Part shown: positions 1 to 7,052 of the stretch, in pieces
Position numbering within the stretch: the first letter of the stretch is position 1
Layout: the number at the start of each line of letters is the position of its first letter
The notes under the pieces: generated by a model
The model's database searches: none
What the model was told of the DNA's origin: nothing
What the model saw: the letters and a program-made list of their open reading frames with translations, nothing else
NCBI RefSeq assembly: GCF_018919065.1
Contig: NZ_JAHLQG010000002.1
Coordinates: 1-39,287 of the forward strand
Reading direction: 5' to 3'
Length of the DNA stretch: 39,287 nt
Origin: Blautia sp. MSJ-9
Lineage (GTDB): Bacteria > Bacillota > Clostridia > Lachnospirales > Lachnospiraceae
Program-made: the position numbers and the translations under genes

Positions 1-90
1 ATATACTTCATTTGCTGTAACATGCCTTTTCATTTCATATACGGCATTTTTCACAAGATCTTTCTGAATTGTATTTCTTCTGTTAGTCAT
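1..90 (-). CDS. perR 5' end, duplicated by the terminal overlap
   Basis: Partial copy of the first 30 codons of the repressor gene whose full copy is 38851-39258. The start codon is the reverse complement of CAT at 88-90, with AGGAGG a few bases upstream. It is not a separate gene. It appears here only because the circle was opened within perR. Confidence 0.9.
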   Translation of the reverse strand, partial: MTNRRNTIQKDLVKNAVYEMKRHVTANEVY

Positions 91-119
91 TCGTCCTCCT
101 TATTAGGATTTATTCTTAA
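1..119. repeat. Terminal overlap, copy 1 (circular molecule)
   Basis: Bases 1-119 are identical to 39169-39287, and base 120 onward continues into sequence absent from the right end. The repeat interrupts the perR gene at an arbitrary codon. An exact overlap of this kind is what assemblers leave at the ends of a closed circle, so I read it as an assembly overlap and not as a biological terminal repeat. The unit length is then 39,168 bp. A true tandem duplication of part of perR is the less likely alternative. Confidence 0.9.
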
Positions 120-176
120 TTAGAAGTATATATTAGAAGTTTTAAAATGTCAACACTAAATTAGTAATGATTACTA
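104..176 (-). promoter_or_regulatory. perR promoter with two Fur/PerR-type operator candidates
   Basis: Reading leftward there is a -35 TTGACA (148-153), a 17-bp spacer and a -10 TATACT (125-130), placing transcription start near 118. A perfect 7-1-7 inverted repeat, TAGTAAT-G-ATTACTA (162-176), lies just upstream of the -35. An imperfect one, TAGGATT-T-ATTCTTA (104-118), sits at the predicted start. The 7-1-7 layout is that of Fur-family operators, so autorepression is a reasonable inference. The gap 91-225 holds nothing else that I recognise. Confidence 0.7.
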
Positions 177-225
177 TTTCTAAAATAATGATAGCACTTT
201 GTAAATATCCCTTTTTCGCACAATC

Positions 226-978
226 TTATTCCATAATTTTTCGTTCAAAAACATATTCCATTTTAGATGATAAATCTCTTCTAAAATTGTATCCAAGTCT
301 GTCAAAAGTTTGTACGTCTGCAGGATTTTCAATTTCTTTTTCCGCCATATATCTGACCATCTCACCACGAGCCATCTTAGCATAGGTACCTTTTGTTACC
401 AGTTTATCCCCTGATTGTTCACAAAACGTAACCGTAATATATTTGTCTTTATCTGACAGATATTTTTCTATACATTTCGAGTATTCTTTTGATGCAAGAT
501 TAATGATAACTCTGCTATCGTCAACCACTGAACGATATAATCTTTCACCCCAGTAATCATATAGATTTTTTGTGTTTTCTATTTCAGCTTTCGCCTGCAT
601 CTCCAGGCGATAAGGCGTCACACCATCCATCGGTTTCAGAACACCATAAAACGCAGACAGTATACGCAAATGATTTTGTATATATTCAAACTGTCGGTTT
701 TCAAACACAGAGGGTGCCATATACTGAAATGCGATCCCCTCATACGCTAAAACAGCCGGTGTAAGCATGTTATAGAGATCCATATTTTCTAACCTGTTGA
801 AATTTTGTTCTGCAATCTTGTCATTACATTTCCAGATAGCTTTCAGTTCCTCTTTTGATTTGCTTTTCATCCAGCTTAATATCTCCACCGTCCTGTCAAT
901 AAATTCCGGCAATCCAACTGGTGCTATACTATCTGTATCAATAATCATTTTTTTTGCAGGTGATAATATAATCTTCAT
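226..978 (-). CDS. yaaA: YaaA family peroxide stress protein
   Basis: A 250-residue protein matching the YaaA/DUF328 family: N-terminal ILSPAKKM, then YRLEMQ, NLAS-EY and the C-terminal KGTYAKMARGEMVR block. In E. coli YaaA limits intracellular free iron and so protects DNA from Fenton chemistry during H2O2 stress; it has a DNA-binding fold. The start is taken as the ATG at 976-978, which overlaps the bcp stop as TGATG. An upstream GTG (979-981) would add one residue. AAGGA lies 9 bases before the ATG. It is the last gene of a three-gene unit with bcp and a small membrane protein, and sits just before perR on the closed circle. Confidence 0.93.
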   Translation of the reverse strand: MKIILSPAKKMIIDTDSIAPVGLPEFIDRTVEILSWMKSKSKEELKAIWKCNDKIAEQNFNRLENMDLYNMLTPAVLAYEGIAFQYMAPSVFENRQFEYIQNHLRILSAFYGVLKPMDGVTPYRLEMQAKAEIENTKNLYDYWGERLYRSVVDDSRVIINLASKEYSKCIEKYLSDKDKYITVTFCEQSGDKLVTKGTYAKMARGEMVRYMAEKEIENPADVQTFDRLGYNFRRDLSSKMEYVFERKIME

Positions 979-1433
979 CACGCCAATTCCTTAAGCATGT
1001 TTTCAGGATCATCCGCCGCTCTGACTTTATCATTTGCCTTTATAATGATTCCACACTCATCAATAAGATATGTAGTTCTTACCACACCCATAGAGATTTT
1101 TCCATAGTTTTTTTTCTCTTTCCAGACATCATAGGCTTCAATAACTTTACGTTCCGGATCCGCTAAAAGTGTAAATGCAAGTCCATATTTTTCTTCAAAT
1201 CTCTTATGAGATGCTATGGAATCTTTACTGACTCCAAGAATGACCGCACCCTTTTCCGTGAATTGAGGGTATCTTTCTGAAAAACCACATGCCTGCTTCG
1301 TACATCCTGCTGTATTGTCCTTTGGATAAAAATATAAAATCACTTTCTTTCCCGCATAATCGGATAATCTATGGATTTTTCCATTCTGATCTGGTAACTC
1401 AAAATCTGGTGCCTTTATTCCTACTTCCAGCAT
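978..1433 (-). CDS. bcp: Bcp/PrxQ-type thiol peroxiredoxin
   Basis: A 151-residue AhpC/TSA-fold peroxiredoxin. The motif YPKDNTAGCTKQAC carries the peroxidatic Cys44 and, five residues on, the PrxQ-type resolving Cys49. It reduces H2O2 and organic hydroperoxides in the cytoplasm using thioredoxin-like donors. Length and the N-terminal GIKAPDFELPDQNG are normal for the family. Its stop is translationally coupled to yaaA by overlap, and it starts 3 bases after the preceding small gene, so the three genes are one operon. Confidence 0.95.
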   Translation of the reverse strand: MLEVGIKAPDFELPDQNGKIHRLSDYAGKKVILYFYPKDNTAGCTKQACGFSERYPQFTEKGAVILGVSKDSIASHKRFEEKYGLAFTLLADPERKVIEAYDVWKEKKNYGKISMGVVRTTYLIDECGIIIKANDKVRAADDPENMLKELA

Positions 1434-1436
1434 TCT

Positions 1437-1649
1437 TTACTCCTCCGTCTTTGCCGCTTTCTCTTTATTAACCTTTACTTTCTTATTCCCGGAAATCATT
1501 TTATGCCCTGTATATATAGCCATTATCATGCACAAAAGAGAACCCACTGCAAAATATTTATGATTTGATTTTGAACCTTTTTGTCCTGTGTAAAAAGTAC
1601 CAAGCATTGTAATCAACGCTCCTAATGACCAGTATTTATGTGCCTTCAT
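1437..1649 (-). CDS. Small two-span membrane protein (DUF6219-like)
   Basis: A 70-residue protein with two hydrophobic segments (roughly 5-22 and 31-51), each ending in a Y-T-G-x-K-type motif (FYTGQKGS and IYTGHKMISG), and a Lys-rich tail. It resembles the short DUF6219 membrane family as I remember it. Function is unknown. Its place at the head of the peroxiredoxin-yaaA operon suggests a link to oxidative stress, but nothing in the sequence shows a catalytic role. Confidence 0.65.
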   Translation of the reverse strand: MKAHKYWSLGALITMLGTFYTGQKGSKSNHKYFAVGSLLCMIMAIYTGHKMISGNKKVKVNKEKAAKTEE

Positions 1650-1687
1650 ACGATACCTCCGTTTTTATATTTTTCAGTGTCTGTAAC

Positions 1688-1719
1688 AGTAATTATACTC
1701 TACAGCAAACCTGTGTCAA
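1688..1719 (-). promoter_or_regulatory. Promoter of the small membrane protein-bcp-yaaA operon
   Basis: Leftward -35 TTGACA (1714-1719), 16-bp spacer and perfect -10 TATAAT (1692-1697). On the top strand, AGTAAT-T-ATACT at 1688-1699 overlaps the -10 and resembles the perR operator AGTAAT-G-ATTACT with one base missing in the right arm. Co-regulation by PerR is an inference. Confidence 0.6.
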
Positions 1720-1735
1720 TTTAATAGCTAAGCAA

Positions 1736-3715
1736 TCACAGACATTTATTATTTTTTATACGATCTATTTTTATTTGTTCACAAATAGTTTTTTTCACTT
1801 TTTCAATATCCAAAGGTTTTGCTAAATGTGCATTCATTCCTACATCTAAACATTTCTGTACATCTTCCTCAAAAGCATTGGCGGTCATTGCAATGATCGG
1901 AACTATGCCTGCATCTGGTCGATTTAATGATCGAATCGCTTTAGTAGCTGCTAGTCCATCCATTACCGGCATCATGATATCCATAAGAATTGCATCGAAT
2001 GTTCCCACTGGATTATTATTGAATAATTCAACAGCCTGCTGCCCATCATTGGCCATTGTAATAATTGCACCTTCATCTTCCAAAAGCATTTCTGCAATCT
2101 CGGCATTCAACTCATTGTCCTCGACTAACATAAGATTCAAACCATGAATATTATTCTTCTTATCCGTCTCTTCCTTCTTAGCTTTTTCTGGTGCAGATGC
2201 TATCTCAAAAGGCAGTTCAATTACAAAGGTTGATCCCTTTCCAATTTCACTGGTAACAGAAATCATACCACCCATTTTATCAACCAGTTTTTTCACAATA
2301 GACATACCAAGTCCGGTTCCATGATAAACGCTGCGGGCATCCGCTTGTTCTTGTGAAAAAGGTTCAAAAATATGTTGCAGAAATTCTTCACTCATGCCAA
2401 TTCCTGTATCAGAAATTGTCCAGCGATAAGTAATCACATTATCCTTTTCCTCTATACATTCCTGTTTTGTTGAAATTTTTCCACCAGGATTTGTAAATTT
2501 AATACTGTTTCCATATATATTCAAGAATATTTGTCGCAAATGCAGCGGACTTGCTATGACATACGGATGTACAAAAGCAACATCTCCTGAAAAATCCCAT
2601 GAAATTTCCTTATCCGAGGCATTTCCTTCTATAATAGCCTGAATATCACAAAAAATATCAGATAAACAGACCAATTCTGATGAGAATTCTTCTCTTCCAT
2701 CCTCCAATTTACTCATCTGTAAAACATCATTAATCAAGGACAATAAGTGATTTGCCGCCTTTTCCATCTTTTTGTAATTTTCACGTACAAGCTTTTCATC
2801 ATCACTATGTGCCACATTGATTTTCAATAGACCAATAATTCCATTGAGTGGTGTGCGAATATCATGACTCATATTAAGAAGAAATGTAGATTTCGCCCGA
2901 TTTGCAGTATCTGCTGCAATCACTGCCTTACGGAGCATTTCTTGCTGTTCAAGTTCTTTTTTCTTTTCTTCATCAATAACTTGATATGTGTAGAGTACTT
3001 GTGTCAAGCTACCTCTGTCATCTCTTGAAACCTCAATAAAACTTCCCCTCACCCAGCCGGAAAAAACACCTCTGTACTCCTTACTTAAATATCGTTGCGA
3101 ATCCATACGCTGTGGCAGCGTATTTAACTCAACAAATTTTAATATATCTTGCTGATTTTTCACATTTGTGGTCTTTTTTATTGCTATGGAAATAGCCTGT
3201 TGAGAAGATGAATAACCATCAAGAATTTTAATAACTGCATCTTCTGCTTTTATAGGTACAAAAGTATCTGTTACAAGGTTAATTAAAAATACCCCTGTAT
3301 AAATATCAGAAAGGGCAACTGTCATCGCATTAAGTTCCCCTATTTTCTCCTGATGCTCTTTCTCTGATTCAAGTTTGGCAATTTTATGCACTGCCTGTCT
3401 ATTTGCCTTTTGCAGATGTCCCACAATAATAATATTAGAAATAACTCCCAATACAATCACGATCAATTTATCACGATTAATCTGAGTATAAAAAATCCAG
3501 CTGTGGTCTGTTGAAAAAAAGAATGCTGAATACAAAACAGCAATAACACCACTTGTTATCCCTGCAAAGTATCCAAATTGTACTACCAATGCTGAAAGCA
3601 ACACAAATAATACAATATTCGGATTTGGAATGTTAAATTTATATACAATAATGCAGGCAAGGATTTGTATTATACCTGCCACTATACTTCCTTTTAGCTT
3701 AAGATTTTTATCCAT
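1736..3715 (-). CDS. Hybrid sensor histidine kinase (membrane N-terminus, HisKA-HATPase-REC)
   Basis: A 659-residue kinase. The N-terminus (about 10-100) holds several hydrophobic membrane segments, followed by a cytoplasmic PAS-like sensor region (about 120-255). Next come HisKA with NMSHDIRTPLN (His284), HATPase_c with DTGIGM and GTGLGM, and a C-terminal receiver (about 527-645) with phospho-acceptor Asp579 in MDIMMPVMDG and conserved Lys in HLAKPLD. I place the start at the ATG 3713-3715 because AAGGAGGG lies 5 bases upstream; an in-frame ATG 10 codons earlier has no such site. There is no HPt or DNA-binding domain, so its partner must be encoded elsewhere. It is separated from the next kinase by a terminator and about 200 bp without a gene; only a possible TATAAT near 3790 is seen there. 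Confidence 0.92.
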   Translation of the reverse strand: MDKNLKLKGSIVAGIIQILACIIVYKFNIPNPNIVLFVLLSALVVQFGYFAGITSGVIAVLYSAFFFSTDHSWIFYTQINRDKLIVIVLGVISNIIIVGHLQKANRQAVHKIAKLESEKEHQEKIGELNAMTVALSDIYTGVFLINLVTDTFVPIKAEDAVIKILDGYSSSQQAISIAIKKTTNVKNQQDILKFVELNTLPQRMDSQRYLSKEYRGVFSGWVRGSFIEVSRDDRGSLTQVLYTYQVIDEEKKKELEQQEMLRKAVIAADTANRAKSTFLLNMSHDIRTPLNGIIGLLKINVAHSDDEKLVRENYKKMEKAANHLLSLINDVLQMSKLEDGREEFSSELVCLSDIFCDIQAIIEGNASDKEISWDFSGDVAFVHPYVIASPLHLRQIFLNIYGNSIKFTNPGGKISTKQECIEEKDNVITYRWTISDTGIGMSEEFLQHIFEPFSQEQADARSVYHGTGLGMSIVKKLVDKMGGMISVTSEIGKGSTFVIELPFEIASAPEKAKKEETDKKNNIHGLNLMLVEDNELNAEIAEMLLEDEGAIITMANDGQQAVELFNNNPVGTFDAILMDIMMPVMDGLAATKAIRSLNRPDAGIVPIIAMTANAFEEDVQKCLDVGMNAHLAKPLDIEKVKKTICEQIKIDRIKNNKCL

Positions 3716-3920
3716 GAAAACCCTCCTTTTCCATCTTTCTTCCAATACTAGAATAGACTTCTAATTTCGACTATTAATTTATTATATCTCGGATTAAGCT
3801 AAACTGTATACCGTTTTTCATTTTCCTTTATTTACAGCATTTTTAAGGCTTCTACATTTGCCTGCTTTTTATTCGTTGCGACTACGAAAATGATACAATG
3901 TAACTGTTCACGTTTCATAA

Positions 3921-3972
3921 AAAAGAGATATCCAGCTTATGAGATTTGGCTCACAAGTTACATATCTCTTTT
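3921..3972 (-). terminator. Intrinsic terminator of the riboswitch-controlled kinase
   Basis: An 11-bp stem (AAAAGAGATAT with ATATCTCTTTT) encloses a second stem (CTTATGAG with CTCACAAG, one mismatch) around an ATTTGG loop. On the lower strand it is followed by a run of six T. It lies 9 bases past the stop of the kinase at 3981. Confidence 0.85.
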
Positions 3973-3980
3973 ATAATTAT

Positions 3981-6839
3981 CTACTTTTCATTTTTTAATA
4001 TGTTACTTAAGGTATCAAATAAATAATCCAGTCTGATTGGTTTTTCTATATGCGCATTCATTCCGGCTTTTTCTGAAGCAATCTTATCTTCATCAAAAGC
4101 ATTTGCAGAAACCGCAATGATCGGGATCCTTGCCAACATTGGATTTTTCAATTTACGAATTTCTCTTGTTGCCTCATATCCATCCATGACAGGCATCTGA
4201 ATGTCCATAAGGATTCCATCATAATAACCATCTTTTGCGTCTTTTACCTTTTCTACTGCTTTCTGTCCATCCACAGCCTCTTCTACAAGGAATCCTGCAT
4301 CTTCCAGAATTGCCACCTCTATCTCACGGTTCAGGTCATTATCCTCAACAATCAGAATGCGTTTTCCATAGAACTGTGTCTTTTCGTCCTCTTTTGCTGC
4401 TTCACTGCTGATTTCTTTTGTTTTTTCAGCTAATTTATGGCATAACCTTACCACAAATTCACTGCCTACATTTTTCTCAGTCTGAACGCTTATCGTTCCA
4501 CCCATAGCATCCACATACCGTTTGATGATTGCAAGCCCAAGCCCTGTACCGTTCAGTCCGCTGACAGTCGCACTCTGCTCCCTCATAAAAGGCTGAAACA
4601 GCTTTTCAACAAAATCCTTCTCCATTCCACAGCCATTATCTTTTACCCTGATTTCCAGATCTGCGTATCCTTCTCTGCCAGCAGGCTGCTGTTTTATCGT
4701 TAGTTCGATTCTGCCCTCCGGCTGGGTATAATTCACTGCATTTTCCAGTAGATTGGACAGTATTTCCTTTACTCTCAGACTATCGCACCAGACATACGGA
4801 TACTTTAATTCAGACAGGTTTACTATGAACTGCTGATTCTTCTTTCTGCTGTTTTCGCCACTTATCAGCACTACAGCATCTATGATATCTTTAATACAGC
4901 ATTCTTTTTCTTCCAGACTGATCGTTCCTGTTTCTACCCTGCTCATTTCCAGCACATCGTTTACAACTTCCAGCAGATGTTCTCCTGATATCTGGATCTT
5001 ATCCAGATAATCCAGTTCCTTCTCATCATCTCCAATAGCCTCTTTTGCCAGATTGGTAAAGCCAAGTACTGCATTTAAGGGTGTCCGGATATCGTGGGAC
5101 ATATTAAACAGAAAACGACTCTTGCTTTCATTTGCACTTTTTGCCAGCTTCGCCAGCACATCTTTTTCCTCTGCACGTTTTCGCTCTACTTTGACCAGCT
5201 TATGATTTTCATGCATCTTTAAGGATACCGATACCAACAGTAATAGTAATGCAATTGCCACAAGCAGTAGTGCTGCACTTTTTACCGGATGGAGCATGAT
5301 AAGCGTAAATAACGTTGTATTTACCAATTTTACTGTCGTATAGTCCGAAATCAAACTTTCCAGCCTGGTTTTAGGGTATGCATAAATACATTTTGTAAGG
5401 ATGCCGCTTAATTCTGCATCTGCAGAAGGCATAATACTGATTCTGTAAGGATAGACCGGTTCATCCAGTACAGTGTATGTCACACTTCCACGGCTGTCCA
5501 GATTTACAAATTTCTGAGCCGTATAAAGATAAACGAAAGTTGCATCCACATCTCCATCACGTACTGCATTCATTGCATCCTCACGGGTATCAAAATATAC
5601 CCGTTCTGCATCAACAGCCAGATCCTCTTCTATTCCTTCTGCTCCCTGATATCTGGCTACACCAAGTTTCCTGATCGTACCATCAAAATCTCTTCTGGTG
5701 ACCATGGCAAGCCCCATATCCATATATGGAGCGGTAATGGCAACTCCATCCTCCTCTGCTGCTGTTTCGTCTGCTATTCTTGCATCCATAAAAATGTCCA
5801 CGCTGCCGTCTTTCTGCCATACTTCATATTCTTCACGGTTTTTCGGGATCACAACTTCATAAGGAAGCCCCGCCTCTTCCATCAGCCCGGCAAACATGTC
5901 CGGAATGATGCCTTTTAACTTGCCATTATCCACATAGGAATAAGGTGAACGGTCAATACTGCAGGATACCCGCAGTTTCTTCTCCCCACTGGCATATTGC
6001 TGAATGATTTCTCTCTCATGTTTGGAAAAAGAAAGATTCCTGGATTCCGTCTGCCCATAGTACTGATAATTGAGAGAATCCTTCCAGTCCCCTTCTGCCA
6101 GATTCATCTGGTCAATTGCATAGTTTATCTCGTTCAACAGATGTGTGTTTCCTTTTTTCACCATAACATAAAAGTCATCCGTAGCAAACTTTTCAATAAT
6201 ATGCTCATTATCAATACTACGCAGGGAACTGGTCAGAGCCGCATCAATTTCTCCCTTCTGAAGCGCCGCCTTTATATCAGACTCCATGTCATAATACACC
6301 ACCTGATAGGAGAACCCTTTTTCTTCTGCCAGTTTTGCAAAATCATCATTTCGGCTGTTTTCCCGGAGCATCCCTACTCTCATATTCTCATAGGTAGAGT
6401 ATTCCTGCTCAATAATAGAGGTATTATCACTTTTTACCGTCAACATGGCACTGCTGGTTCCGATTGGTTTTGAGAAGTCAAACAACTTTTCCCTGTCCTC
6501 CGTTTTCTGCGCTGATGTCAGAAGATCGATTTTTCCATCTTCCAGCATATCCTGCATTTCATCCCAGCTTTTATCATAGCCAACATATTTATACTTCACA
6601 TTCAGATATCTGGCCGCCATACGAAGAAAATCGTATCCGTAACCACTTCGCCTGCCATCTTCATCCATCATATGATAGCCCTCGAAAGCAAAATATCCTA
6701 CACGTACAACCTCCTGTGATGTATTTGTTTCTGCATGAGCTTCCAGTGTCCCTGCATCACTACCATTCACACATGTAAATGTCATCAATATGATTATCAG
6801 GATATTTCTTACTTTCATAAAATAATGTTTCTGTTTCAT
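3981..6839 (-). CDS. Hybrid sensor histidine kinase with two periplasmic-binding-type (SBP_bac_3) domains
   Basis: About 952 residues with an EvgS/BvgS-like layout. There is a signal peptide, then two tandem extracytoplasmic solute-binding domains (about 40-270 and 285-510), one membrane span (about 515-545), HisKA with NMSHDIRTPLN (His582), HATPase_c with DNGCGM and GTGLGLAI, and a receiver with Asp879 in MDIQMPVMDG. It probably senses an amino-acid-like or similar small ligand outside the membrane. The start is uncertain: ATG at 6837-6839 is preferred, but the strong AAGGAGGA is 16 bases upstream and abuts an in-frame TTG at 6854. Upstream lie a c-di-GMP riboswitch and terminator, so expression should depend on the second messenger. 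No HPt domain is present, unlike EvgS and BvgS. Confidence 0.92.
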   Translation of the reverse strand: MKQKHYFMKVRNILIIILMTFTCVNGSDAGTLEAHAETNTSQEVVRVGYFAFEGYHMMDEDGRRSGYGYDFLRMAARYLNVKYKYVGYDKSWDEMQDMLEDGKIDLLTSAQKTEDREKLFDFSKPIGTSSAMLTVKSDNTSIIEQEYSTYENMRVGMLRENSRNDDFAKLAEEKGFSYQVVYYDMESDIKAALQKGEIDAALTSSLRSIDNEHIIEKFATDDFYVMVKKGNTHLLNEINYAIDQMNLAEGDWKDSLNYQYYGQTESRNLSFSKHEREIIQQYASGEKKLRVSCSIDRSPYSYVDNGKLKGIIPDMFAGLMEEAGLPYEVVIPKNREEYEVWQKDGSVDIFMDARIADETAAEEDGVAITAPYMDMGLAMVTRRDFDGTIRKLGVARYQGAEGIEEDLAVDAERVYFDTREDAMNAVRDGDVDATFVYLYTAQKFVNLDSRGSVTYTVLDEPVYPYRISIMPSADAELSGILTKCIYAYPKTRLESLISDYTTVKLVNTTLFTLIMLHPVKSAALLLVAIALLLLLVSVSLKMHENHKLVKVERKRAEEKDVLAKLAKSANESKSRFLFNMSHDIRTPLNAVLGFTNLAKEAIGDDEKELDYLDKIQISGEHLLEVVNDVLEMSRVETGTISLEEKECCIKDIIDAVVLISGENSRKKNQQFIVNLSELKYPYVWCDSLRVKEILSNLLENAVNYTQPEGRIELTIKQQPAGREGYADLEIRVKDNGCGMEKDFVEKLFQPFMREQSATVSGLNGTGLGLAIIKRYVDAMGGTISVQTEKNVGSEFVVRLCHKLAEKTKEISSEAAKEDEKTQFYGKRILIVEDNDLNREIEVAILEDAGFLVEEAVDGQKAVEKVKDAKDGYYDGILMDIQMPVMDGYEATREIRKLKNPMLARIPIIAVSANAFDEDKIASEKAGMNAHIEKPIRLDYLFDTLSNILKNEK

Positions 6840-6862
6840 TTTATCTTCGCCCAATCCTCCTT

Positions 6863-6917
6863 AAAAAAACAAAGCAGGAGATGCCCGTAAAATATAAATA
6901 AGGCATTCTTCTGCTTT
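6863..6917 (-). terminator. Riboswitch expression-platform terminator
   Basis: Lower-strand stem AAAGCAG / CTGCTTT (6911-6917 and 6871-6877) with an inner ATGCC / GGCAT pairing, followed by G and seven T. It lies between the c-di-GMP aptamer and the ribosome binding site (AAGGAGGA, 6855-6862) of the kinase. The position is that of a regulated terminator. Whether c-di-GMP turns it on or off cannot be read safely by eye. Confidence 0.85.
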
Positions 6918-6924
6918 ACTTTCT

Positions 6925-6990
6925 GCAACTGGCTGCCATTTCAGGCCCTATAGCTTTGCGTCACAGTCTTTCGGCTGCTTTGCCCTATTT
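6925..6990 (-). promoter_or_regulatory. Class I cyclic di-GMP riboswitch (GEMM-I)
   Basis: On the lower strand the RNA shows the conserved GEMM-I blocks in order: GGGCAAA, a GAAA tetraloop hairpin, GACGCAAAGC, GGGCCT and then GGCAGCCAGTTGC. The Vibrio Vc2 aptamer has the same run of elements (GGGCAAA...GAAA...GACGCAAAGC...GGCCT). The aptamer starts about 7 bases after the predicted transcription start and is followed directly by a terminator hairpin. It controls the dual-SBP hybrid kinase. A diguanylate cyclase lies in the operon just upstream, so signal maker and signal reader are neighbours. Confidence 0.88.
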
Positions 6991-7004
6991 CTTCTTTTGA
7001 TTTG

Positions 7005-7033
7005 ATTATATACTCACCACAAATTACTGTCCA
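7005..7033 (-). promoter_or_regulatory. Promoter of the riboswitch transcript
   Basis: Leftward -35 TGGACA (7028-7033), 17-bp spacer, -10 TATAAT (7005-7010). Transcription would begin near 6997, just before the aptamer. It lies about 20 bp past the stop of the preceding kinase and no terminator intervenes, so read-through from the cyclase operon into the riboswitch is also possible. Confidence 0.75.
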
Positions 7034-7052
7034 TTCATTTTCTGCTGATTTC

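Noticed and set aside
1..119. Biological terminal direct repeat, as in a linear phage genome
   Set aside because: The repeat cuts perR at an arbitrary place, and no phage genes exist. An assembly overlap of a circle explains it fully.
3746..3920. A second riboswitch upstream of the kinase at 1736
   Set aside because: No conserved aptamer blocks were seen. Only a TATAAT near 3790 without a convincing -35 is present.
5997..6473. 158-codon rightward open frame inside the kinase at 3981
   Set aside because: It lies on the opposite strand of a clear multi-domain kinase, has no ribosome site and no recognisable motif. The same applies to the 177-codon frame at 16539-17072 opposite the recombinase.
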